The translations under genes were made by a program, and so were the position numbers. From assembly GCA_030512335.1 (NCBI GenBank), contig JAULSU010000003.1, positions 2,046,001 through 2,110,000 on the forward strand: 64,000 nucleotides of DNA. Direction: 5' to 3'. The DNA comes from Immersiella caudata. Lineage: Eukaryota; Ascomycota; Sordariomycetes; Sordariales; Lasiosphaeriaceae. Shown one piece after another: positions 1 to 10,185 of this stretch. The notes beneath the pieces are model-generated. The model saw nothing but the letters and a program-made list of their open reading frames with translations. It made no database searches and was not told the origin of the DNA. Within the stretch, counting starts at the first letter, position 1. Each line of letters begins with the position of its first letter.

Positions 1-123
1 GGGCACAACTTCTTTCTAGCCAAAAACCTCAGTCGTCAGCATCCCCTCACTGTCTTGCGCTGCTCCTTCTGACGCAACACCAAACTCCTCGATAGCTGCG
101 CAGCGCAGAGGAGGTTGCCCATC
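1..123 (+). promoter_or_regulatory. 5' leader of the eIF3a gene
   Basis: This short stretch runs up to the isolated ATG at 124 and probably is the 5' untranslated leader, cut by the window edge. I see no other gene in it. Confidence 0.4.
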
Positions 124-3100
124 ATGGTATGTTGCTCCCAGCTGGTCGTGGCAACTTTGGGCGCCCCGACATCCCTCCCAAAGTCGACTATCGCCAGTCG
201 CCTTGATCGACACCACCGTCTCCCCCCCCCCTCCCCCCGCCGTTGCCCCTCAGCTAACCGCGAACGTAGCCTCCGCCGCCGCATCAAAAGCCGGAAAATG
301 TCTTGAAGCGCGCTCAAGAGCTCATCGGGGTCAACCAGGCCCCCGCGGCCCTGACCCTGCTTCACGAGCATATCACATCGAAGCGATCCCGAAATGTTCC
401 CATCACGTCGCTGGAGCCGGTGATGGTTCTGTTGGTCGAGTTGTCCGTCGAGCAAAAGAAGGGAAAGCTGGCCAAGGATGCGCTTTACCAGTACAAGAAT
501 ATCGCACAGAACACCAACGTCGCGACAATCGAGGTGGGTTGACAACATGACAACGTCGCCACCCGATCATATGCTGACCAGATGTTTAGTTGGTGCTCAA
601 AAAATTCATTGAGCTGGCCGCCGAGAAGGTTACCACCGCCCAGCAGAAGGCCGACGAGGTCCAGTCGAGCATCGAGGCGACTACCGGGTCTGCCACTGTT
701 GACGATCTAGAGGCCAGCGAAACTCCAGAGTCCATCCTCCTCGCCACCGTCTCTGGCGAGCAGTCCAAAGACCGTACGGATCGTGCCATCGTCACTCCGT
801 GGTTAAAGTTCCTTTGGGAGGCCTATCGCACCGTCCTGGATATCCTCCGCAACAATGCCCGTCTCGAGCTTCTCTACCAGGGAACCGCCATGCAGGCATT
901 CGACTTCTGCCTCAAGTATACCCGCAAGACCGAGTTCCGTCGCCTCTGCGAGTTGCTTCGCAACCATGTCCAGACCGCCGCAAAGTACTCGGCTCAAATG
1001 CACGCTATCAACTTGAACGATCCCGACACTCTGCAGCGCCACCTGGAGACCCGCTTCCAGCAGCTGAACGTCGCCGTTGAATTAGAGCTTTGGCAGGAGG
1101 CTTTCAAAAGCGTCGAGGATATCCACACGCTGCTCAACCTGAGCAAGCGCCCGGCAAAGAACATCATGATGGCCAACTACTACGAGAAGCTCACCCGTAT
1201 CTTCCTGGTCGGCGAGAACTATCTCTTCCACGCCGCAGCCTGGGCCCGTTACTACAATTTGCTGCGACAGTCGGCCGCCATTGTCGCGACGGGACACGGG
1301 AAGAAGGCTGACAACCCGCCGACCAGCGAGGCTGATTTGCAGAGAGCCGCTACCTTTGTCATCCTCTCCGCCCTGTCGATTCCCGTGATCAGCACCTCGC
1401 GCTCCCGCGGTGCTATGGTGGATTTCGATGAGGCCCGCAAGAACAAGAACTCCCGCCTCACTCACCTTCTAGGCATGGCGCAGGCTCCGACTCGTGCCGG
1501 TCTTTTCCGTGATGCCCTGTCCAAGTCTCTCCTCCGCAGAGCTCGCCCTCAAATCCGGGATCTCTACAACATCCTGGAGGTGGACTTCCACCCCCTGTCA
1601 ATTTGCCAGAAGATTTCACCCATCTTGGCTCAGATTGGCGCCGATGAGGAGATGCAAAAGTATATTCTTCCTCTGCAACAAGTCATCCTCACCCGCCTGT
1701 TTCAGCAGCTATCGCAAGTCTACGAGACTGTTGACCTTGAGTTTGTTGAGAGCCTGGCCCAGTTCCCTGAACCCTTTCAGGTCACCCGCGCCACGATTGA
1801 GAAGTTCATCATGAACGGAAACAAGAAAGGCGACTTAGCTATCCGCATGGACCACGCTACTGGTGTCCTGAGCTTTGATGCCGATGTCTTCTCTTCCGCA
1901 AAGGCTGCACATGCTGGCTCCGGTGCTGGTTCTGCCGAGAGCGAGGTTGGCACCGTCCAGCGCCTCCAAAGCACACCTTCCCAAATTGTCCGGTCCCAAC
2001 TTACCCGCCTCGCAGAGGCCCTCTACACTACCTGCCGCTATATCGATCCTGATTTCAACAAAGCCCGAATCCAGGAGCGCGATACTGCTCTTGCTCGCGC
2101 TAAGGCTGGTGCGGAGAAGGAGCATCTCGATATCTTGGCCAGGAAAGAGGTAATCCAGAAACGCAAGGATAAGGCTTCAGAGGCACAGGCTGCTAGAGAT
2201 AAGGAGATTGCGCGGAAGAAGATGCTCCAGGAGCAGGCCCTGCAACAAGCTGAGGCTAACCGCCTGGCTGAGGAGCAGAAGATTCGTGAGATGAAGCGCA
2301 TGCAGACTGAGCGCGAGCAGATCAAGCGGAAGGAAGTTGAGAGCATGCTCAAGGACATGAAGCTTGAGGACCTTGGAGGCGAGGACCTTGACAACTTGGA
2401 CAGCAACAAGATCCGCATGATCAAATTGCAACAGCTTGAACGGGAGAAGAACACCATTGCGGAGAAGCTTCGGATCACTGGCAAGCGTCTCGACCATCTT
2501 GAGCGTGCTTTCCGCAAGGAGGAGGCCAAGAAGCTGCCTGATGATTACGCCAAGCAACGCGAGCGCGATCTTGCTGCCTACCAGCTGATCAAGGCTCAGA
2601 CACTCAAGGAGGCTGAGCTCAAGCACAAGGAGGATGTCGAGCTCAAGCACCGCTTGAGCCGCTTGATGCCGCACTACGAGGCCTTCAGGGCTAACCTTCA
2701 CGAGCGTCGCCGCGATGAGTTTGAGAAGCGCCGCCGCGATGCTGAGCGCGAGTTGAAGAAGCAAGTTGACGCACGACAGAAGGAGTATCGCGAGAAGAAG
2801 CTTCGGGAGAAGCGCGAGCGGGAGGAGAAGGAGCGTGCTCTCCGCGAGGCCGAAGAGCGCGCCGAGAGGGAAAAGGAGGAGGAGCGGAAGCGCCAGGAGG
2901 CTCGCAAGGAGGAGATGCAGCGTCTGAAGGAGGAGAGAGACAAGGAGCGCGAGAAGCTCAAGGAGATCGCGGCCCGACAACTGCAGCGAGAGGAGGAGGC
3001 CATGGCCAGGCGCAAGGCCGAGAAGGCTGCCGCCTCACTGCCGCCGCCGCGGAGAGAGGTCCCTGCAGCAGCAGAGCCATCCGCTGCTGGGCCGCCCAAG

Positions 3101-3556
3101 TTGCCCATCCTCGGCAACAAGCCGAGCTGGAGAGAGCGCGAGGCTGCCAAGAACGCCGCTGGTGGCCCACCCGCCTCTGCTGACAGCCAACCTCCTGCTC
3201 GTGCTCCTCTTCCCGCTAGGGGTCCCGACAGAGTGCCAGAGAGAGGTGCCGCAATGGAGCGCACCGACTCCAACGACCGACCGTCTGGTCCTCCCCGTCT
3301 CAACCTCGCTGGCAGTAAGCCCAGCTGGCGTGACCGCGAGGCAGCCAAGGGTTCCAGTGGCGGCAGCATGCCGCCACCTCCGGAGCGAAGCGGCCCTCCT
3401 CTCCGGACAGCATCGGGACGGGGTATTCCCATGGAGCGTGGTGAGTCTGGCAGAGGTGAGCGCGACGGCAAAGATGCACCCACGGAGACTTCGAAGCCGA
3501 GTGGCGGTGCAGGAAAGTGGGTTCCGAGCTTCAAGCGTCGGGAAGGTGGTAACTAG
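124..3556 (+). CDS. TIF32: Eukaryotic translation initiation factor 3 subunit A (eIF3a)
   Basis: eIF3a is the scaffold of the eIF3 complex, which loads the 43S pre-initiation complex on mRNA in the cytoplasm. Exons read 124-126, 270-533 and 590-3556, giving 1077 residues. The first coding exon is only the ATG, followed at once by a GTATGT donor. Intron 1 ends in TAG at 269, and joining restores the usual fungal start MPPPPH..KPENVLKRAQ. Intron 2 (534-589) joins ATIE to LVLKKF. The N-terminal helical repeats and PCI region occupy about residues 1-500. Residues of about 560-900 form a long K/E/R-rich coiled coil (eIF3a spectrin-like segment). The tail holds repeated KPSWR(E/D)REAAK motifs and is rich in P, G and R, ending KWVPSFKRREGGN. 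Length and order fit the fungal family. Seen directly: the ORF, splice sites and motifs. The role is from the family. Confidence 0.97.
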
Positions 3557-6030
3557 AATTTGAGCTAGTCCGTTTTCCACGCTCGTTGCCATTGGAGTTT
3601 GGGTTTGTCTTTCCCCTCTACGAGGCGCATATGTAGAATAGCATCACGTAATTTAGGGGTTCATTCAGCTGAGAATGGAAAAGAGTCATTTCGCAGGAAC
3701 CATGAAGGACACTGTACACGTTCTCTTCAGATTGTGTCAGATTGTATACTACATAGTGATGTCCAAAGATTGCACCAGAATGGGGCATGTTGATAGGCGG
3801 TTCAAGGTCGATTGTCATTGGTGCACCGCGATCAAGTTCGGTCGGAAAAGGACCCGCATCAGCGGATCCTCGATCTCGGCAGGGGTTAAGCGGACCTCAT
3901 CCCGCCTTGTTCCGCTCTGCAAAGTCGACGGCCAAATGAAACGGCCAGTGTAGATGGACGCAGGCTTGTACGTGGTGTAAGAAACAAATTTAACACTCTT
4001 CCATCCCTCTCGGTCGAAAAAAGCCCATCGCTCATTACCTGCCCAGGTACCTTCCCAGTCGGTAGGCCTTGGTTGCTAGTATAAAGGGCATGGAAAAACG
4101 CCCCGAATGCCTCTTCGTAATTATAAAACGGCTTCTTAAATCCGCCAGCATGGCTTCTATTCTTCTCATGGAGGTCACATTCATTTCTCCCACTACGTGG
4201 TTAGATACCAAAGGTAGGTGCAGTATCTAGCTAGGTAGGTAGGTATTCAGCGCACTGGTCGCCACCAGGAACTCGGGCTCTGGGACGGTATTAGGCTCTG
4301 CAGGAGAGCAGCACGGCTGGGTCAGATATGGGCTTGTTGGTATGGGAGCAAGGAGACGTACGTACTGAGCTAAAGGTTGTCAGTCTCAGCCTCGGTTTAG
4401 GGCCTACCCTTTTAACTGATCAGCGCAATCCAAGTTGACTTGTAAACGAGGAAGAGAAGACACAGGTCAAGGACTGAGAGCGGGAGCAAGCAGGCCTGGG
4501 CTGCCGATACACACGAGTCATGTGAACGCAAGGGGTTGGAAGAGGTGCTTCCGTTAGGAGTATGGATTGACTGGGGGCCGCAGCTGGAGGTGGGAACATG
4601 ACATGCAATAGGAAAATGACACAGGTGCCTCCCATCGGAAGTAAAGAAGGTAAGAACGTCATGTGCCCGCTTAAACTCAGCGCTGTGGGACCGCCACCCC
4701 GTTACACAGGTGCATCGATGGCCCAAACTAGCCCTGTAGCTACCCGTGGAGTGAACCTTGCTTTCAAGCCACTGGCCAGTTGAGAGCAATGTACGTACCT
4801 GGATCCCTAGGTTCAAGATGCTCGAGATATGGTCTGTAAAAGGGGTGGAGACTCCAGCCTAGCAACTTCAGTGACAGTTCAATGTTGACTGTCTCTCCAG
4901 GTACCTAGGTATTGAAGGCCATGCTTCAGTAAATGTTCGAGTAATATTCCGGTGGTGCGAGTTGGTGGGTTCTGAGCTCGGAGAACCTACAGCATCTTCA
5001 TCTTCCCCACAAGTCATTGAAGCGAGGCAAGGCTGGGGGCGATCCAAAGGCCGAGATGCGGCTGGGGACGAGAGATATGACGAGGGACCAGATTCTCGGG
5101 GTGTCCTGCCCCCCTGGCCGGTGTATCGCTGGTAGCCGCCTAGGCGAGGCTATTATTATCGAGCCAAAGTTGCACAGCAACCCTGTGCTACATTTAGGTT
5201 TGTTGATTGACAGCTGCTTCTCAGTCCTCCGCCTAACGAACTCAATTGTTAGAATGCGGTTGAAGATGCTGATACCAAGCATCTCGAAGCTGGAGGACGG
5301 AAGCAATGGAAGGCAGTGGATACGGGAGCAGCCCATCCTGCTCGGCACAGACGTATATGGAGACAAGACGAGGGCTACTCCGTGCCGCTCGCCGTCGAGC
5401 ATCGCACGGCGAAGAAAGGAGCTGAAGAAGACTCCACATCCGCGGCGGATTCTTAGGGTCTTCGTACTTCGTCCACCGAAGATCCCTGAATAGCACTTGT
5501 CTTTTTGCGTTTTTTTTCCTCTCCTTCCACATTTCCCTGCCACCACAAAGAGCTTCCGGGTGTTCCCTGCCGCCTGGCTAAGGAGCTCCCGACTTGTGGC
5601 TTTTCAGGGGCGTCGTAAACAATCTCCGGACCGTGATACAAGGCCTATTCAACCTGTCCCTGAGGGTGCCTGGATGACACTGGTCCGGCTCTCCGCCATG
5701 GATCGTGAGGATGTATTGGCGCCATGCGAAAACAGGACCCGAAGCCGTCAGAAGCATCCCATGGGTGGATTGTGTCTTTTCACTGTCCGTGGGGTGCGTG
5801 GTCAAGCCCGATCGAAGCCTGGACTGCATTGGCCACGCGACGCAGGGTTCAGGACTCGGGTGAGATCCATCTCGAGACTCCATCCGCATCTTCTGCTCGA
5901 TACTGGGCTTTCAGGATAAAAGATGGCTTCCTCCCTCCCTCCCCTTCGTCTGCCGCATTTCCACTAGGGCCAAGACTCTCTTTCACCCCCTCAGCCTTAC
6001 ATTTGTTAGGCGTCCATTCGTTGGCACACC
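3557..6030. other. Intergenic region, no supportable gene
   Basis: The 2.5 kb between eIF3a and the WSC gene has no ORF with recognisable protein character. The two longest (4998-5546 minus, 5017-5493 plus) are overlapping antisense reading frames with no domain. It holds a tetranucleotide tract of GGTA units at about 4225-4246, a diverged repeat copy at 4080-4200, a palindromic GTACCTAGGTA at 4901-4911, and a C/T-rich stretch at about 5925-6000 just before the next ATG, which likely is its promoter and leader. Confidence 0.6.
4080..4200 (+). repeat. Diverged dispersed repeat, copy A
   Basis: This resembles 8450-8568. Both contain the identical 12-mer AATGCCTCTTCG (4106-4117 here, 8470-8481 there), and 69 or 70 bases later both have TTCTCCCAC followed by TACG or CACG. 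Between them lie partly matching ACGGCTTCTT / ACGCCTTTTC and GGCTTCT / GGCTCTC blocks, and both have a TATAAA shortly upstream. It may be the remnant of a small mobile element or a duplicated non-coding segment. Similarity was judged by eye. Confidence 0.35.
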
Positions 6031-7888
6031 ATGCATTCCCTCAAGATGTTGGCCGCTGCCGCTGCTCTCGCCGTGGCCGGCACCCAGGCCACCGAACTCG
6101 AGCTCCCTCCTTGCCTCGAGCCCTTTCGCCCGTTCGTTTACTCGGGTTGCTTCCAGGATCTCCGGGATCCGTCCGTTCTCCAGTGGCGTACACCTCTTGA
6201 CCAGCAGAGCATGACCGAGGAGATCTGCATGGCCACCTGCAAGGGAAACGGCTTTCGCTACGCTGGCCTCACCTATTACGGTGTCTGCTATTGCGGACAG
6301 ACCGTCAAGGGCCCTCAGATCGACGACTCCATGTGCAACTACCCCTGCACCGGAAACAACTCTCAGACCTGTGGCGGTGACAGCATCCTTTCGGTCTTTA
6401 CCGACCCGACGTTTCTTCCAGTTGACGAGGTTACCATCGAGGATTATGACCACATTGGTTGTTGGACTGACGACTCACGTCTCGGCCGTGCCCTGAGCTA
6501 TGACATGGAGATAGACAGCAGTACCTTCACCACCGAGGAATGCCTGGCCGCATGCAGGAGCGAGGGTTACCCTTTTGCTGGAACCGAGTTTGGTGGTATG
6601 TTAACCCATTGCCGTGGCTGAAACAGTTTTCGGTGCTAACCTCAGTACCTACCTAGGCGAGTGCTGGTGCGGCTCTGTCATTGCTAACGATACCCGTGCT
6701 GCGCCTGAGTCCGAGTGTAACATGCCCTGCAACGGCGATGGTACCCAGACCTGCGGTGGCCCTGGACGTCTGAATCTTTATGTGGCCGACGAGCTCAAGT
6801 CCCTCGAGCCCTGTGGCTACCAGCCTCCTGTGGTGCTGCCCAGCTCCTCTGCCCTAGTCGCCCCCTCCATTGTTCCCAGCTCTTCCGCTGCGTCGTCGGT
6901 TGTCCCGGTCTCATCCGTCGCACCCGTCTCTTCGGCCCCGGTATCTTCGGAGGTACCCCGTGTTTCATCCGAGTCCGCTCTTGTTTCCTCTCAGCCAGCC
7001 GTCTCCACGACCCCTCTGGTTGTCACCACCCCTACTCCCACCAGCTCCCTCTGTGTGTCCACCCAGACCGTACAGCCGACCTGCGAATACAAGTGCGGCA
7101 ACTGGTGTTCCAAGCCTATCCCCACATGGTCCGACATCCCCAGCTGCAAAGCGGCATATTCGAATTGCAAGCTCCAAGTCGCCTCCTGCTTCAAGTCAGC
7201 AGGCTGGCCCGGCTCCCTGGGCTGCTTCGGGTTCTCCCTCTGGTGCTCCTCTCTTGAGCGTTACTGCAGCACCACCTCCCGCGGCGGCTCCAAGTCCTCC
7301 TACTGCGAAAAGTCTCCCCCCAACAACCCCGAACCTCCCAAGACCATCATAACTATCACCACCACCTGCGCCCCCGCCGCTACTCTTACCAGGATCTCCA
7401 CCTCCACCAAGCCCACCACTTCCGCCACAATCTGCCCCATCCCCACCCCTTCCAACATCTGCAAACAACCCACCAGCAAAAAGTACAACTTCTCCCCCTC
7501 CAACCCCGTTGGTGGAATTGACATGCCCATCGTAACCTGCAACGACCTTTCCACCGACCACCCCCGCAACCCTTTCAAGCTCTACGCCTCCCCCGACACG
7601 CGCAAATGCAAGTCCTTCGCGCGCAACCAGACGCCCTCCGCATGCGCGGCCGCCTGCAAGGAGCAATACGAGGACTGCATCGAGGTGTACGCTGAGACGT
7701 GCCGGCGGGGCGGGAAGGGCCCGAAGTCGAGGGCTGTGATTGAACTCGAAGTGAGGACGGTTTGGTTTGGGGAGGATTACCACACGGCTACGACGAGATG
7801 TAACGTGCAGTATGATGATTGCTTGGCGGTGAATCGGGGTGTGAGTGGAAGTGGAAAGTGTACTGAATTTGGACGGGGGCCTTGGTAG
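6031..7888 (+). CDS. Secreted protein with two WSC domains and a cysteine-rich C-terminus
   Basis: WSC domains bind carbohydrate, probably fungal cell-wall glucan, and occur in wall-stress sensors and secreted wall proteins. Exons 6031-6595 and 6657-7888 give 598 residues. The 61-nt intron starts GTATGT, has a CTAAC branch site and ends TAG, and removing it restores the WSC core GGECWCG. Residues 1-21 are a signal peptide (a run of Leu/Ala ending TQA). WSC 1 is at about 36-124 and WSC 2 at about 140-231, each with the conserved cysteines and a CGG near the end. A Ser/Val/Pro-rich linker follows (about 245-325), suited to O-glycosylation, then a long cysteine-rich region without a family I recognise. 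I see no membrane segment or GPI signal at the C-terminus (it ends GRGPW), so it is probably secreted rather than a Wsc1-type sensor. Confidence 0.9.
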
Positions 7889-8979
7889 GGAGGGGAGGAG
7901 AGGAAGAGGAGTAATGGTAATATCGGGGTTGGATGCAGCGGATTTGCTTTCGTCACACTCGTTACCTATGAAATGGCTTAAGTAAATATGAGAAAGAAAA
8001 TCACATTGTGTTGGGAATGACAATGACATCGGGCGAGGTCTAAGTTCTAGCTAGAGTTGCAAACCTAGGGGCGTTTCTAGTTCGGAGCCTGTGGTGCGTT
8101 GGTTGTGTTGGTGGAAGGGACGAAGGTGGACCGTCATCACCGTCTGATAAGGTAAGATAGGTAGGCAATGAAATTGGAGCCCTCCCTGGTCAAAAGAAGT
8201 AAAAAATGGCATAAAAAACAAAAAAAACACATACAATACCAGGGATTCGCTGGTCGTCACGACCCAACTACTTCTGGCCCTCAGTGACTTGTCTATGGGA
8301 GAGCGGACGGGATCCCGAATTTCCCACTGGGTGTGGTCGTATGTGGCACCGTACCCTTTCTGGGCATATAAAGGGCGTTAGTGGGGAACTGTTCAGGTCC
8401 TTAGGGCTGTGACCAGGATGCATGCCTGAGGCCTTGCTTTTCGAGGCAAAGCGTATAAAAGACCCTGGCAATGCCTCTTCGCATTTTACCAACGCCTTTT
8501 CCGGGTTGTCAAAGGGCTCTCGTTTTGGTTGCAGGTATGCCAAACTCACTTCTCCCACCACGAGGCTGTATATTAGGTGGTGCCCGGGCGGTAGAGTGAC
8601 CGTGGCGACGCACCCATATTTTCGGCTGCGTTATGGGTAAGGAAATGCAGCCAAGGCCAGTGAGTACTGAGATATAAACTCGTGAGTTAGATTGCAGTTC
8701 TAAATCTGGAGAAAAGCGCTGCAGGCCACAAAATTTGTTCCCTTTTCACCAAGTCGCGTCCCGGCCCCTGGCGGAATAAACCGTCAGTAGCACAAGCTTG
8801 AGCAACCCACTGCGGCGAGCACCCAAGAGAGGAGAGCAGTGGGATATGTTCCAAGACTGCTTCCAGCACTCTCCTTGGTGCAAAGTGAGTCGGGAGTAAA
8901 ACACACTAAAAGCAATCCAAACGCCTCGCTAATGCAACTTCTTTTCTTTCTTTTTGTGTTGACAGAACTCCTAGTACTC
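7889..8979. other. Intergenic region between convergent genes
   Basis: This holds the 3' regions of the WSC gene and of RPB6, which point toward each other. Apart from the diverged repeat at 8450-8568 I see nothing gene-like. TATAAAG and TATAAAAG strings at about 8365 and 8452 have no plus-strand gene following them. Confidence 0.55.
8450..8568 (+). repeat. Diverged dispersed repeat, copy B
   Basis: Partner of 4080-4200. The two share AATGCCTCTTCG, a TTCTCCCAC block at nearly the same spacing, and weaker matches between. No open reading frame or clear terminal repeats are seen in either copy. Confidence 0.35.
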
Positions 8980-9634
8980 CTACTGGAGGAGCTCTTCGCA
9001 AGTCCAGTCCTCGTAACTGTTGGAGGTTAGCTACCACTCAGTGAATCCATTTCTGACAGCGAAGACGTACTATCCATCGGGCATGTACCGCCGCACAATC
9101 AGAGGGATCTTTTTCTCTCGGAGCTCCTTGATCGCAATCTGAAGGGGATCCGTCTCTCCTTCCAAGTCCACCAGGACCGGCGCGTTCATGCTGCCATCTT
9201 GCATCAGCCACTGCCATCTTGTTGCCGAGCTAACGGAGTGTAATCCTCACCTGATTTGCAGGGCGCGCGTGCCCAAGATACGCGCCTTCTCGTACTTGGT
9301 CATGAAAGGTGTCGTATTCCGCTGGTCGTTGGGGATCTTCTTATCCTTGTGCGACTTGTCGTTCCCCTTGCCGTGGTTAGCGGCAGCGTTTGGGTCACCC
9401 GACGCGACGACTTGTCGATGATCCTCGCCATTCTCATGGTCCTCGCCGTCTCCGATTCTTCCAGCCTCTTCTCCATCTGCCGGCTCGGGCTCGGGCTCAT
9501 AGTACTCATCGGGGTCCTCATCGAAAGCGGGCTCGTCCCTGGAGGGGTCGGTTAGTGATCTGATTTACGGTTCGAGGGTGAAGTGGAGGAGCGTCGTACA
9601 GAGGGCCTTGGTCATCGTAGCCGTCATCAGACAT
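8980..9634 (-). CDS. RPO26: RNA polymerases I, II and III subunit RPABC2 (Rpb6)
   Basis: Rpb6 is a small subunit common to all three nuclear RNA polymerases and clamps the largest subunit. The gene is too broken by introns to show as one ORF. Minus-strand exons are 9600-9634, 9251-9538, 9071-9190 and 8980-9016, separated by introns of 61, 60 and 54 nt with GT and AG ends, giving 159 residues. The N-terminal half is acidic and disordered (a run of E-P repeats, then charged). The conserved domain is unmistakable: TTPFMTKYEKARILGTRALQ, then a segment with VDLEGETDPLQIA, then ELREKKIPLIVRRYMPDG and YYEDW near the end. Splicing at GTACGT near 9070 removes an apparent early stop and restores DGYYEDW, which supports the model. 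It is divergent from the TFIIIA-like gene. Confidence 0.95.
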
Positions 9635-10185
9635 GTTGGAGGTTTAGCGGGTTACTCTTTGATGGATGGAGGGTGCAAATTGGGGATGGGCAGGTGCTGC
9701 TTGGCAGTTGGTTGCGACGAGAGGTCTGCTTTGTTGAAGTGGTGGCTTTCTTTGCGATCGCAGGCGGCTGAAGAAAGAGAAAAATTAGGTGGGGTTTCCC
9801 CAACTGCAAGGCTGAAAATTCAGAATGATAAGAGCACAGACCATCCATCAACTACCAGCCAATCAAACGGCCGTTCTGGCGTCCCTCGTCGACGTCGAAA
9901 TGTGCACGAACTGAAGGGTATACTTCTTGTATTTCAAGTGCATCAAGAAAGGAGCAGCAATTTTTCATGCCATTGAAAGCAGCATGAACATACAGTCCGG
10001 TCGTAAACCAGATGGAACAACGGACTGCCGTCGGTGACGCCTCCGCACCGAAACGACCAATCAGATAACCCCGCGTCGATACTCATTGCCTGCCGGGAAA
10101 ATCGCACCCACAAAAAAATGTGTGGAAATCGAAGTTTGTCCATTCTGGCATCACCCGTTGCAACTGCTTTCTGCCGCACCATGCC
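9635..10185. promoter_or_regulatory. Shared upstream region of RPB6 and the TFIIIA-like gene
   Basis: The roughly 550 bases between these divergent starts must hold both promoters. CCAAT-type strings occur (for example CCAATCA at about 9858 and 10058). No TATA box or coding ORF stands out. Confidence 0.4.

Noticed and set aside
2177..3534. Long minus-strand Leu- and Ser-rich ORFs under eIF3a
   Set aside because: Shadows of the K/E/R-rich coiled-coil codons of eIF3a.
4998..5546. 182-codon minus ORF with a 158-codon plus ORF inside
   Set aside because: Mutually antisense, no motif, no splice pattern pointing to a gene.
7196..8029. 277-codon minus ORF under the WSC gene
   Set aside because: Gly-rich shadow of the Pro/Thr-rich WSC stalk region.
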